A DNA stretch of 64,000 nucleotides from CAVVGZ01 sp963841845 (GCA_963841845.1 CAWJEG010000008.1:62001-126000); one strand, 5' to 3'. Counted from the first letter of the stretch, positions 1 to 9,586 are shown. Program-made: numbers and translations. The notes: a model not told the origin generated them from the sequence alone.

Positions 1-1695
1 AAAAATCTATCATGGAAATCGCATAAATTAAACGACGGTCCCATCAAAGTGGCCATTTCCTCCCGGAAGTTCCTAACCCGGTCGCTGCCATACAGGTACA
101 TCATCGCCGCTCCCGGAAACATGCTGTTCTTTACCGCCTCACGCCTGGCAAACCCGGCGTTCATTCCGCCCTGGGTCTGATAATAAGACACCGCCTGATC
201 CAAAGTAAACTCCCCAAGGTGCAGTTTGATATCTACAACAGCACGTGCGCTCATGCGGCGCCGCGATTGAGCCTCGGCATATTCTTCCAGGGGGGTTAAG
301 AAACCCGCTTCAGCCATCAGATTTCCTGCATAGACCGCCCAGCCCTCAACCAGGGTCCCGGAACAGAACATTGCCAGTCGGGAAGCACAGTCAGTGCCTG
401 CCACCTGGCCGATCCGTGATGGACTCAAGTACGCATTCCAGTTCTGCACATGATGACCAATGCTGCCGTGGTGGATCACGTGATTTGTTTTAATCACACT
501 GTCATTGACTGCACGCAGCATTTGTTCCTGCTTTTCAGGCAGCATGGTGGAATCAATCGGGGGTACCAGATAATGATGCACCGGGGGGCGGTTGAATGCA
601 GCCGGTGACCGGTAAGGCAGGAAATATAAATGGGGGGCAGCTTCCCGTGCCCAGAGCGGCTGCGGGACATATTGAATGGGGAAATCAGGCCAGGTGACCA
701 ACTGCTTATTAATGGCAAATTCCCGGCACGCCTGCCATAATTCTTCATAACGCTGGTAGTATTTTTCGACAGGGGGGTGAATATCTGCCAGTTTCCCCAA
801 AGCCTCGGCGGGGGATGAGCTTCCAAAATCTTTGGCGTGGGAATTAAGGTAAGCATCTGCTTCTGCAATTTGGTCTTTGGCATAACGCACATAATCATCC
901 AGGTTGAGTTCAAGGAAATGACCATAACGCATCATCATTTGGAACGCTTCTTCACCGCATGCATACGCCTGCTCATTGGTATTTCGGCTCAGGTCGAATT
1001 CCAAATATGATTGAAAATCCTTAAAAGCATTTGCAGCAGTCACAGCTGATGTTTTAAAATTTGTATCTGTGATCTTGATAATCCTTGATAAGCCGATCAA
1101 TACCCTGGTTAAACAACGACTGAGCGCCAATACATTCATCAACAGCCTGTTCGATCCAGGCTGGCGGCGCCTGGCGGATGTTTGACTTTCCTTGAGCCAG
1201 TAAAACAGGAATTCCATTCATACGGTCTATTGCAGCGTTGACCCGGTCGCCTACCGCCTGTTTATAGTCCGAAAGAAATAACGAAATCACACCAAAAACA
1301 GCTTCACCGGTATACAGGCATGGATTACCCCGATAAAAATGATTGGATTGGAACTCCCAGAGTTGAGTCTGCAAGTAACCAGCTGCCAACATGCGGTCCA
1401 TACGTTCAGCTGATGAAAGGCTTTCTGCAGGCAGTTCATCTAAGCGTGCCAGCAGGGACTGCATCTCATCCACTGTTCCTGCGACACCCTTCTCAGAATA
1501 GTCCGGCAGCTGGTGATCCAAATCGTGCATGCCTATAAACGTAGCATTAACTGGCCGGCGGTAGTAGTAAATGGTAAAAAAGTCGTCTAACCAGCTTGAA
1601 AAGAATAATGAATTTGTTTTTAACATTTTAAATTCCAATGGTTTTTCCAATAATGAAAATATCGATAGGAGGAAAATTCCCTCCTCTTGCACCAT
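1..1695 (-). pseudogene. DUF885 family protein, frameshifted and cut by the window edge
   Basis: The N-terminal part (1695 down to 1054) ends at a TAA in a TTTTAAAA run. Skipping one base there restores a frame that stays open to base 1. The joined product shows family features in order: an N-terminal YYYRRPVNATFIGMH segment, LWAREAAPHLYFLPYRS, a histidine-rich stretch HHGSIGHHVQNW, then EGWAVYAGNLMAEAGF and ARREAVKNSMFPGAAM. These fit DUF885, a widespread family with a metallopeptidase-like HExxPGHH motif and no settled function. Here the motif's Glu is replaced by His (HHGSIGHH), while the Glu of EGWAVY is kept. The start could be 1695 (GGTGAG upstream) or the more family-like Met at 1626. 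The frameshift may be real or a homopolymer error; the rest of the frame is clean, which favours a recent event or an error. Confidence 0.75.
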
Positions 1696-2063
1696 TTTTT
1701 ATTTCTCACCAAGAAAATAGCAAATACCAAAACAAACTGAAGATATTCCGAAATGTTCTGAATCCTGGAATTAATGGTGAGGTTTTAGAATTCCTTCCTG
1801 GTTATAGAATTAACATCAGGCTGTTCATGTTCTGGTTCAGTCTTTTATGGCTGAACCGTTCTGCACCACTCAAGCATAAATCGACTCTCAAGTTTCCCAG
1901 GTCAGCCGTACCTTTACCGGAAGGTTGGGTTGTGAGGGGATATAAGAATTTCCTGTAACAAACGGACATACTTTCTACAATTAATAAGTTTTCCATTTGT
2001 AATTTTTCCTGCCCAAGAATTTACCCGTGCATTTATCTTATAACATGGAGGATTTTTTGTGAT

Positions 2064-2167
2064 GGCTGGATAGAGAGCACCGGTGTCTGGTAAAACACTA
2101 TTTGGTTTTTGTGGAAACGGTGGAATAAATTCATTCTTTTATATTTACCGACTCTTTCTATCCAGCC
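2064..2167 (+). repeat. Inverted repeat closing an ~80-nt loop, possible small RNA
   Basis: The 11 bases 2064-2074 (GGCTGGATAGA) pair perfectly with 2157-2167, and GAG at 2075-2077 pairs with CTC at 2152-2154 across a two-base bulge. The enclosed segment has smaller self-complementary pieces (CACCGGTG, GTGT/ACAC, CGGT/ACCG). A T-rich run, CATTTTTTG, follows at once. This could be a small structured RNA whose closing helix doubles as a terminator, or a small non-autonomous element. I recognise no known RNA family. Confidence 0.35.
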
Positions 2168-2362
2168 CATTTTTTGTTAGAGTCATGATCGGGCAAACAG
2201 GCTTTATTGTATGAATGCATTTACTACAATCACAGATAAAATTTCAGGAAGATCATTTGAAATTTAAAGACAATAAACCCAAATAAAATCTGGATTATTT
2301 TTCCAGATAATTAGATACCCAATGTTAATAGTATACATGGTATTTTTCTAATATCAAGCTTT

Positions 2363-2408
2363 TCAAGATTGGTCTGATAACCTACATTCAAGATTGGTCT
2401 GATAACCT
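2363..2408 (+). repeat. Two tandem 21-bp direct repeats, possible activator site
   Basis: The sequence TCAAGATTGGTCTGATAACC plus T occurs at 2363-2383 and again at 2388-2408, a 25-bp period. It lies 35-80 bases upstream of the -35 of the DegT gene promoter, a typical place for an activator binding as direct repeats. The binding protein is unknown. Confidence 0.45.
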
Positions 2409-2442
2409 GTTTCTTGGGTACCATAAATAACCAAATTGAAAC

Positions 2443-2471
2443 TCTACAGCTAATCTCTTCAATGCTATAAT
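2443..2471 (+). promoter_or_regulatory. Sigma-70-type promoter of the DegT aminotransferase gene
   Basis: TCTACA at 2443-2448 (four of six matches to the -35 consensus) is followed after 17 bases by a perfect TATAAT at 2466-2471 with an extended TGC just before it. Predicted start of transcription is near 2478, giving a leader of about 40 nt with GGAGGT ahead of the start codon at 2520. Confidence 0.6.
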
Positions 2472-2519
2472 CTGTCTTGCATCCAGCCGCAAACATTTTA
2501 CTAATCCCCCGGAGGTTTT

Positions 2520-3665
2520 ATGAGTTCCCAATGGAAAGTGCCGCGTACCAAAGCCAACCTCTTTAACCAACAGGTGCGAGAACAGATACTCACCGCGATA
2601 GAACCAGCTGTATTCGGTTCCTCATGGGAAGCCCTGGATATCGTCCATGCTTTTGAAAAAGGATTTGGTGATTTGATGGGTTATCCTTATGTTAATGCCG
2701 TGCAATCCGGGTCATCAGCTTTACTGCTTGCCTTAAAAGCTGCAGGGGTGGGGATTGGTGATGAAGTCATCACCGTGGCAAACTCGGATATGGCTACTAC
2801 GAACGCAATTGGCAACTGCGGGGCGATTTGTGTACTATGCGATGTAAACGCCTCGGATTACACGATGAATGTGGACCTGGTGGAAAGCCTGATTACAGAA
2901 CGGACGCGGGCAATCCTGCCGGTGGATTTGTACGGACACCCTGTTGATGGGCGGCGTTTACGAGAAATTGCTGACCGGTACAACTTAATGGTTGTTGAGG
3001 ATGCTGCCCTGGCGACAGCTGCCAAAGATTACGGAAAACCGGTTGGTGCGTTTGCACAGCTGGTGGTATTCAGCACAGCACCAACCAAACAGATTGGCTC
3101 AGTCGGCAGCGGGGGAATGGTGGCGACATGGGAAAAATCACTATGGGACGGAGTAGAATCCTACAAACGGTATGGACTCTCGGCTGAGACGAATGAAAAA
3201 TCCCCTGACTTTTCCGGGCATATCGTGGAAGGGTATCACCTGCGCATGGTTCCGGTTGATGCAGCGGTATTAAATGTCAAGTTGAAATATCTCCCGGAAT
3301 GGACCGAAAAGCGCAAGAAAATTGCCCGCTGGTACCAGGAACGATTAAAGAATGTGGACGGGGTTAGATTGCCGGTTTTCCGCCCGGAATCGGAACCGGT
3401 ATGCCGCGAATTTGTTGTTATGGTCCGCAACCGCGATGTGGTCCTGGCAGTTATGCGCGGGATGGGGATCCAGGCGAATACGATTTACAATCCTCCAGTA
3501 CACCGCCGCCCGGTATACCAGAAACACCGCTATCCGGGTGCTAACAACCTGCCGGTCACCGAAGCGCTAGCCACCCAACTGCTTAACCTGCCGATTGACC
3601 CGCTGCTTGAGGAGAAAGATATCGATTTTGCGTGTGAGGCACTTATCGCCGGTTTAAAACAGTAG
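2520..3665 (+). CDS. DegT/DnrJ/EryC1/StrS-family PLP aminotransferase
   Basis: A 381-residue protein of the DegT family, PLP-dependent enzymes that mostly transaminate nucleotide-activated keto sugars. Seen: the substrate/PLP-phosphate loop NAVQSGSSALLLAL near residue 60, VVEDAALATAA near 160 (the Asp that contacts the pyridine nitrogen; the usual Gln after AA is Leu), and the Schiff-base lysine in APTKQIGSVGSGG near 190. Length is normal. The start is fixed by GGAGGT eight bases upstream and a strong promoter. The sugar or cofactor substrate cannot be told from sequence. The next gene, a VOC protein, lies 136 bases downstream on the same strand, so the two may be co-transcribed. A decayed rmlC 4.5 kb away hints that a deoxysugar pathway once existed nearby. 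Confidence 0.88.
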   Translation: MSSQWKVPRTKANLFNQQVREQILTAIEPAVFGSSWEALDIVHAFEKGFGDLMGYPYVNAVQSGSSALLLALKAAGVGIGDEVITVANSDMATTNAIGNCGAICVLCDVNASDYTMNVDLVESLITERTRAILPVDLYGHPVDGRRLREIADRYNLMVVEDAALATAAKDYGKPVGAFAQLVVFSTAPTKQIGSVGSGGMVATWEKSLWDGVESYKRYGLSAETNEKSPDFSGHIVEGYHLRMVPVDAAVLNVKLKYLPEWTEKRKKIARWYQERLKNVDGVRLPVFRPESEPVCREFVVMVRNRDVVLAVMRGMGIQANTIYNPPVHRRPVYQKHRYPGANNLPVTEALATQLLNLPIDPLLEEKDIDFACEALIAGLKQ

Positions 3666-3801
3666 GCGGCAGCGATATCAGGTCTTACCCTGTTGATGTT
3701 GCCCGCTTGACCTCGGAATTTCAGATCAAGAATCAGCAGGCACTGGTTTTTAAACAATACCAATATAATTGGCTGCAAAAAATGGAAAGGGGATTTGCTT
3801 A

Positions 3802-4683
3802 ATGATCATCCGGTTACAGAAAATCGGTTTTGCGGTACGGAATGTAACTGAAACCTGGAATCTATTCAGAACCCTTTTCGGGTTTGAGGGCTGGCAGGAA
3901 CCACCAGATGAAACAGCAGGTATTGACCGGGCTGTATCCATGCCTTTTCCAAATGATTGTGAACTGTATCTCATGGAAAGCAAGCAGTCAACTTCGCCTG
4001 TGGCTGAGTATCTTGCAGAGAAAGGCCCGGGATTGGAGCGCCTTACCTTCCTTACCGACGATATTCACCAGGATTACGAACGAATATGCAGTGCTGGAAT
4101 CCCGGTGGTTGGAGACAAAATAATTGCTGATCATTTCGGTAAAAGATTGTTTGTTAGACGTGAACAAGCGTTTGGAATGACAATCGAGCTCAAGGAGACC
4201 AACTATCCAGTAAGATTTGGCACTTATCGAAACCCCAATGGCATCCTGGGCGTACAGCATATCGGAACAGCATGCCTTGATATTCAGGCGGTATCAAGAA
4301 AACTTGAAACGATACTTGGCAAGCCATTGCTTGGGATCCGTGCGGACCAGCATGAGGGCGAGCAGTATGATGGCTGGATTGAAACTGGAAACGACCACCT
4401 GATCCTGCATCCCACCCAGTCCTGGGGAGAGAATGCACGTGTACGGCATTTTATAGAAGAAAAGGGAGAAGGACTGGAGCATATCTCCATTGAAGTTGCG
4501 GACATTCGCGCTGCAGTGCGGCGGGTAACATCTTCAGGAGCGGCAATCCATGAGCATAAAATTTACACCAACCGGGAGGACGGATTTGAAGCGTTCATCT
4601 TCCCGGAGTATACTACGGGAATGACGGTGGAATTAATTGAACCTCACCCGGACAGTCGTTATTACCGGCATTATCGCGGATAA
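3802..4683 (+). CDS. Two-domain VOC (glyoxalase/epimerase/dioxygenase) superfamily protein
   Basis: About 293 residues made of two vicinal-oxygen-chelate modules: residues ~1-130 (starting RLQKIGFAVRNV, ending MTIELKE) and ~145-290 (starting GVQHIGTAC, ending MTVELIEPH). Each carries the pattern seen in methylmalonyl-CoA epimerase-like members, including GPGLERLTF and GEGLEHISIEV before the second metal ligand. The family binds a divalent metal and catalyses isomerisation, ring cleavage or C-S chemistry; the reaction here is unknown. I place the start at 3802, because AAAGGGG lies about nine bases upstream; an in-frame ATG at 3769 has no ribosome site. Confidence 0.78.
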   Translation: MIIRLQKIGFAVRNVTETWNLFRTLFGFEGWQEPPDETAGIDRAVSMPFPNDCELYLMESKQSTSPVAEYLAEKGPGLERLTFLTDDIHQDYERICSAGIPVVGDKIIADHFGKRLFVRREQAFGMTIELKETNYPVRFGTYRNPNGILGVQHIGTACLDIQAVSRKLETILGKPLLGIRADQHEGEQYDGWIETGNDHLILHPTQSWGENARVRHFIEEKGEGLEHISIEVADIRAAVRRVTSSGAAIHEHKIYTNREDGFEAFIFPEYTTGMTVELIEPHPDSRYYRHYRG

Positions 4684-4966
4684 TCCGGGGGGGATAATGC
4701 GGGTTCAATGCAGAACATCGATACCTGTTTTAATGGGACCATTGCCAGCATCGTATATACTCAGGGGTAGGAAATTGCCCACCATTTTAACGAAGCTACC
4801 CCATACGTATCAGACTCCTGGGATACTAAGGCTCCAGCAATATCCGGGAAGCAATTCGGATTGATATATTCAAATATGAAATGAATTTTTACCTGTACCT
4901 GGATTATTCATTTCCAGGAAATGTGGTTACCGTTATACTTGCCAAAATAATGCTTGAGGAAAATCG
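4684..4966 (+). other. Intergenic region with a possible unidentified coding remnant
   Basis: Between about 4713 and 4880 one forward frame reads like protein (NGTIASIVYTQG, a TAG stop, then EIAHHFNEATPYVSDSW and AISGKQFGLIYSNM). I cannot assign it to a family. A 15-base palindrome, CATTTCCAGGAAATG, sits at 4909-4923 just before a TTATAC -10-like box, an operator-like arrangement for the small gene at 4967. Confidence 0.25.
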
Positions 4967-5233
4967 ATGGCACGTCAGCTTACTGCAGTAGAGCGTCTCA
5001 TTCATGCCCGTGAACTGATTCAGGCGGCACGTGACCTGCCTATCCCGGAGGAAGCTGGCAAACTGGACCTGACATACATGGCCACTGTTAGAGGGATGCT
5101 GGCAGAGGCGCGGGATCTGGTAAAATTTATTTCCTACAGCCCAAGCGCAAGTGAAGAAACCAAACAGGAAGCCCTGGAAATTATCCAACTCGCAGACCAG
5201 ACAAAAAAAGAGATATTTAGGATACGTACTTAA
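4967..5233 (+). CDS. Small helical hypothetical protein
   Basis: An 88-residue, highly charged protein predicted to be almost all helix, without signal peptide or membrane segment. It begins MARQLTAVERLIHARELI and contains repeated acidic/basic pairs. I recognise no domain. A fitting ribosome site (TTGAGGA, seven bases before the ATG) and even codon use support it as a real gene. It lies 103 bases ahead of the RNase H gene and may be co-expressed with it. Confidence 0.6.
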   Translation: MARQLTAVERLIHARELIQAARDLPIPEEAGKLDLTYMATVRGMLAEARDLVKFISYSPSASEETKQEALEIIQLADQTKKEIFRIRT

Positions 5234-5336
5234 AACAATTTTTGAAAAATCATCCTGCCTGAATATGACATAAGTGAATAATACAACCCGGCAGGTTTGC
5301 GGATTATTGCCAACAATTTAAGAAGGCGGGTAAAAT

Positions 5337-5972
5337 TTGAGCGTGCCTGATAAACATAAATTTTATGTTGTCTGGAAAGGCCGTCAGCCTGGAATATATA
5401 ATTCCTGGGAGGAAACTTCACAGCAGGTTCACGGTTTCCAGGGAGCAGAATACAAGGCGTTTCCATCCCTGCAGTTAGCACAGGTGGCGTACCGGGGAGA
5501 CTACTCAAACTATGTCCAGCGTGGATATCCTGATGCGGTCCAGAAACCATTATATATATTCGAAGGACCGCAAACAGACAGCTACTGCGTGGATGCTGCC
5601 TGTTCGGGAAATCCGGGACGTCTGGAATATCGCGGCGTGTATACCCAAACCAGAAAAGAGATCTTCCATCGTGGTCCCTTTGCAAATGGAACGAATAATA
5701 TTGGCGAATTTCTGGCGATTGTACATATCCTTACCTTATTAAAGAAAATGGGGATGAGCCAAACTGTTTACAGTGATTCGGAAACAGCCATTACCTGGGT
5801 CAAACAAAAAATATGCAAGACGCAGCTGAAACCGGATGATAAAAACCAGGAGCTATTTAAGCTCATTTCACGGGCAGAAATCTGGCTGGCTCAGAATGAA
5901 ATTCACAACGAGGTGATGAAGTGGGATAGTCAGGCATGGGGTGAAATTCCGGCAGATTTTGGGCGGAAATGA
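5337..5972 (+). CDS. rnhA: Ribonuclease H with N-terminal viroplasmin domain (type 1)
   Basis: A 211-residue RNase HI that degrades the RNA strand of RNA-DNA hybrids. Residues ~8-50 form the viroplasmin-like hybrid-binding domain (FYVVWKGRQPGIYNSWEE). The catalytic domain starts near 80: VDAACSGNPG gives the first Asp, NIGEFLAI the Glu, YSDSETA the second Asp, and the C-terminal WGEIPADFGRK the last acidic residue, as in this subgroup. The start is TTG at 5337, supported by AAGGCGGG about eight bases upstream and by alignment with the expected N-terminus. Confidence 0.88.
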   Translation: MSVPDKHKFYVVWKGRQPGIYNSWEETSQQVHGFQGAEYKAFPSLQLAQVAYRGDYSNYVQRGYPDAVQKPLYIFEGPQTDSYCVDAACSGNPGRLEYRGVYTQTRKEIFHRGPFANGTNNIGEFLAIVHILTLLKKMGMSQTVYSDSETAITWVKQKICKTQLKPDDKNQELFKLISRAEIWLAQNEIHNEVMKWDSQAWGEIPADFGRK

Positions 5973-6329
5973 GACCGGCAAAACCGGCTGAATTCCTCAG
6001 AGTGCAAGTTAAAATCGAGCAACTTAATACCGTTAATCGCCAGGGATTGACGGAATTTTTGCCCGGATTCCCGGTAATTTTGGTGTTTGATTTGTAAAGC
6101 CAATATGCTATCAGAACCTTTAGCATATACCATATTCCACAATCTTACCAACAGCTTCATGGCTTAAAACTCAAGGCATGGGATCTGTCCCAGGCAAATG
6201 TCTTTTTATGATTCAGGTATCGGTATCCTTTCAAAAACCACAACCAAGGGTTTCTACAAGCTCCGCGTAAGGACCGGTAATATTATCAATTTATATCTGA
6301 CCCGGATCAGCCACTACTGCGGCTTCATA
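5973..6329. other. Intergenic region between convergent genes
   Basis: About 360 bases between rnhA and the end of the kinase gene. Short open frames on both strands have no recognisable product or ribosome site. I see no clear terminator hairpin. Confidence 0.4.
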
Positions 6330-7922
6330 TCAAGGATTCCCTCTTTTCCGTTGCGATGCCGCTTGCTGGAAGGTTTGTTTCAGGTTTTGATAAATTGCCA
6401 GGTAAATTTCAAAACCATATTCATAAATTTCAAGATTTTTTGGATTTGGATGTGTTATCGAATCCACTTGAGTGAACTTGTTGATATCCTCCCATGATTC
6501 AAAGGCGCCAACCCCCATCCCTGCAATGAATGCGGCAGCCAATGCGGCACCGGGATTATCTTTTAGGAAATAAACCGGACAATTAAGTGCATCTGCTGTG
6601 ATCTGCCGCCAGAGGGGGCTTTTAGCTCCCCCCTCACTGATCAGAACGCGTTTAACAGGCAATTCCAACTGGTGCAAAATATTCACATGATGTTTAAAAC
6701 CATAGACTACCGCCTCTAACACAGCCCGATACAAATGGTAACGCGTATGGGACAATGTCAGTCCAAAAACAACCCCCCTGGCCTGTGCATCAAAGACAGG
6801 TGATTTTTCACCCAGAAAATATGGGAGTATGATGACCCCTTCACTTCCTGGAGAAATGGATTCAGCTTTACCATCAAGATACTGGTAAATATCCATTTGC
6901 TTTTTCCTGGCATCCGAAATATCCGCCTGGCAAAACTGCTCCACAACCCATTTCAGCAAAGATCCGCTTGAGGCCATGCATCCATTGAGCAAATATTTCC
7001 CGGGGATATTGTGGTAGTCGATAAATAAACGCTGGTCTGTTACAGCCTGATCGCAGTTATACAGGATATCTCCTGCGCTGCCAAATTTAACCAGAAGATC
7101 GCCTTCATCTTGAATCCCCGCTGCAAGAGCCGCTGCAACATGATCTGCCGAACCAGCTACCAGCGGTGTCCCTGGAACAAGGCCCATCATGGAGGCAGAC
7201 CCGGGAGTTAGTTTGCCGATCAAATCACTTGGATGGTGAATGGGCGGGAATAGATTGCTTTCAATGCCGAAGAGATCCAGCAGTTGATCAGACCAATCCC
7301 GTGTATTAATATCAAACAGACCACTCTCTAAAGCCCAATTCATTTCGAGACTTGGGGTACCAGACATACAAAGATTTATATAATCATAAGAACCCAGGAT
7401 TAAATGAACTTTTTCCCAGAGCTGCGGTTCATTCCGCTTGAGCCAAACCAATTTAGGCCCAATACTTTGCTGGCTTAATAAAGATCCTGTAATTTGAAAG
7501 AAATGCTGTGGATCATACTTTTCTTTGAATTCATAAATTTCAGCTGCTGAACGGGCATCGTTTTGCTGAATGGATGGGCGCAAAGGTTTTCTGTCACGAT
7601 CTAACAAGACCAGAGCCGGAACCATTCCGGTAGTTCCGATGCCGATAATTTGTTCTGGTGATACATTGTGATGGGCAATACAGTCACGAACCGTAAAAAC
7701 AGTATTTTTCCACCAATCCTGAGGGGATTCCTCAGCCCAACCGGGACGGGGAACAAGAAGTGAATTTTCACGGGAAGATTCAGAAACAAGATGCCCTTCG
7801 GTATCAATAACAACAGCTTTTACCGATGAGGTTCCTATGTCGACACCTAACAACAAATTATTTCTAATTTGTATATTCCCTGGATTCCAAGTCAATATAA
7901 AATCACCTTCATTTTTCTCCAC
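6330..7922 (-). CDS. FGGY-family carbohydrate kinase, xylulokinase-like
   Basis: A 530-residue cytoplasmic sugar kinase that transfers phosphate from ATP to a pentulose or related polyol. Seen: LLGVDIGTSSVKAVVID near residue 23 (first phosphate-binding loop), GWAEESPQDWW near 60, the catalytic Asp region in VAGSADHVAAALAAG near 245, VKFGSAG, and the ATP-site stretch VLISEGGAKSPLWRQI near 430. The layout fits XylB better than glycerol kinase, but substrate assignment within FGGY is unsafe. The longest frame opens at GTG 7922; a start at one of the TTG codons just before LLGVDIGTSS is possible, as the first 20 residues are not family-like. No sugar isomerase or transporter lies beside it. Confidence 0.82.
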   Translation of the reverse strand: MEKNEGDFILTWNPGNIQIRNNLLLGVDIGTSSVKAVVIDTEGHLVSESSRENSLLVPRPGWAEESPQDWWKNTVFTVRDCIAHHNVSPEQIIGIGTTGMVPALVLLDRDRKPLRPSIQQNDARSAAEIYEFKEKYDPQHFFQITGSLLSQQSIGPKLVWLKRNEPQLWEKVHLILGSYDYINLCMSGTPSLEMNWALESGLFDINTRDWSDQLLDLFGIESNLFPPIHHPSDLIGKLTPGSASMMGLVPGTPLVAGSADHVAAALAAGIQDEGDLLVKFGSAGDILYNCDQAVTDQRLFIDYHNIPGKYLLNGCMASSGSLLKWVVEQFCQADISDARKKQMDIYQYLDGKAESISPGSEGVIILPYFLGEKSPVFDAQARGVVFGLTLSHTRYHLYRAVLEAVVYGFKHHVNILHQLELPVKRVLISEGGAKSPLWRQITADALNCPVYFLKDNPGAALAAAFIAGMGVGAFESWEDINKFTQVDSITHPNPKNLEIYEYGFEIYLAIYQNLKQTFQQAASQRKRGNP

Positions 7923-8134
7923 CTGTTGAAGAATTTTGGAATGACTTTCTATAGTGTACCATTTTCGTCATCCCAATTCTTAATCGGTTGAGGGTGTTTA
8001 CGAACTTACAAATTTAGCCTGACCCTTGATCGATTTTTTTGAACCCAATTTCACGACTACGGGAATAACCCAGTCCAAAAACAAAGTAAGCACAGGCTAA
8101 TCCGGAAATTAACAAACCACTATCGACAATTCCC

Positions 8135-8335
8135 CCCTATATCCGTTAAGTGGATGTGTGAAATCCTGCCTTCTGAAAATAAAACCTGTTGTGGGTCCCA
8201 CCGGGTTTTGCCGATGGTTTCTCTACACTCCCGGATTGGCTGGAGGACCTGTACAAAGCTACCGATTTTTTCACCGGAGAATGACCGGACCATTCAGTGG
8301 GATGATCCTCAACTGATACAGTATGTTATAGACAA
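8135..8335 (+). pseudogene. rmlC: Decayed rmlC (dTDP-4-dehydrorhamnose 3,5-epimerase) fragment
   Basis: Three successive frames together spell the central part of RmlC: PISVKWMCEILPSENK (8135-8190), then after a shift LWVPPGFADGFSTLPDWLED with LYKATDFFTGE (8190-8268), then NDRTIQWDDPQL (8269-8305). Order and spacing match the cupin-fold epimerase, whose usual text is KWVGEILSAENK, LWIPPGFAHGF and ERGIRWDDP. At least two frameshifts and the loss of both ends make it non-functional. RmlC makes dTDP-4-keto-L-rhamnose; no other rml genes lie in the window. Confidence 0.75.
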
Positions 8336-8580
8336 GCCAAGCTACAACCACCGTTATTTCAAGAATGTGGATAAAACCAACAAATGGAACCTGGCTGGTC
8401 TCCACGACATAATTTAGTGGCAGGGCTGATAAACACCAAACCCTGGTTCCTTGAAAAAATCAGGTTGGATTTCTTCGATTCAAGCACAAAAAAATGCCGC
8501 CATGCCCGGCTTGATCAAAACTACAGCAGGAGAAAAAATTCACAAGGGGAATTATTCTTGCGGGTGGAGAAGGGTCCCGC

Positions 8581-9420
8581 CTATCTAACAAAAGTCCCTG
8601 CCCGAAGATCTGCCAGAGCCTGGTCTATCTCCTCCCGGGTATTCATTACAAAGGGCCCATACGGAGCAATTGGTTCGCCAAAGGGTGATCCAGCCATGAC
8701 CATGAAACGCATCGGGACATCTCCAGCCTGTGCCTGGATATAATCTCCATCCTCTAGGACAGCCATACTTAGGGCTTTGACTGGTTGGTCAGCAATTGTC
8801 CCCACACCTTCGAACACATAGATTAAAGCTGTATGCCCGGTTGGTACCGGTTGGGTGAATATTGATTGCGCTGGCAGTTTTACTTCAAGATAGAGCGGTT
8901 TGGCGGCAATTTGCTTTACCGGTCCTTCGATACCATTCACTGTGCCGGCTACAACCCGGATAGAAATCCCATCCTGAATAGATTCGGGAATACTGCTGGC
9001 CTTTACTTCCTGGTAATTCGGACGACTCATTTTGAGCGATGCAGGAAGATTCACCCACAACTGAAAGCCATAAATTGTACCGTCCGGACCACGACGGGGC
9101 ATTTCTTCATGCAAAATTCCGCCCCCGGCTGTCATCCACTGGACATCGCCTGGTCCGATGATACCGCTATTACCCAGGCTGTCGCGATGCTGAACGTTTC
9201 CTTCCAGCATATAAGTAACTGTTTCAATGCCGCGATGGGGGTGGGTGGGGAAACCACGGATTGCTCCTTCTGCGGGATCATTAAAGGCAAAATGGTCGAA
9301 TAGAAGGAAAGGATCGTAGAGGTTGCTGACCATTGGGGATATGGAGCGCCGCAAACGAACACCGGCTCCCTCAATCACCATCTGAGGTTCGATCAAGTTT
9401 CTAATAGCTCTAGATTTCAT
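8581..9420 (-). CDS. Pirin family protein
   Basis: About 280 residues with two cupin domains. The N-terminal domain has the metal-binding pattern THPHRGIETVTYMLEG near residue 60 and GGGILHEEM near 103, which supplies the His/His/His/Glu set. The C-terminal domain (~155-280) is the typical degenerate second cupin. Bacterial pirins include quercetin 2,3-dioxygenases and regulators of pyruvate metabolism; the role here is not determined. I use the ATG at 9420 because AGGAGG lies five bases upstream; an ATG 24 bases earlier lacks one. A decayed paralogue lies at 10455-10979. Confidence 0.85.
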   Translation of the reverse strand: MKSRAIRNLIEPQMVIEGAGVRLRRSISPMVSNLYDPFLLFDHFAFNDPAEGAIRGFPTHPHRGIETVTYMLEGNVQHRDSLGNSGIIGPGDVQWMTAGGGILHEEMPRRGPDGTIYGFQLWVNLPASLKMSRPNYQEVKASSIPESIQDGISIRVVAGTVNGIEGPVKQIAAKPLYLEVKLPAQSIFTQPVPTGHTALIYVFEGVGTIADQPVKALSMAVLEDGDYIQAQAGDVPMRFMVMAGSPFGEPIAPYGPFVMNTREEIDQALADLRAGTFVR

Positions 9421-9586
9421 AAATCCTCCTTTGTCCCGGTTCATTTTTAATGCGGTGTCGTTATAATTTGATGGCTTGCTTTCACTGATTCTTACTATAA
9501 ATCGTTCATTAAGTTGGCAATTATTATTCTATCCCCTGAACTATCAGATTGGAATTCCAGGAAATGTGAATGCATGATTGCGCTTC

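Larger units (their letters stand above)
1696..2519. other. Long intergenic region upstream of the DegT gene
   Basis: About 820 bases with no convincing gene. It holds the left end of the DUF885 gene's upstream region, an inverted repeat enclosing about 80 nt (2064-2167), a tandem 21-bp direct repeat (2363-2408) and the DegT promoter. Short open frames on both strands show no family resemblance and no ribosome binding sites. Confidence 0.5.

Noticed and set aside
8200..8290. A TGA in the rmlC remnant as a selenocysteine codon
   Set aside because: The family sequence continues in a different frame after the TGA, so it is a frameshift relic, not recoding.
8384..8743. A 119-codon forward frame overlapping the pirin 3' end
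   Set aside because: No ribosome site, no family resemblance, and it is antisense to the conserved C-terminus of pirin.
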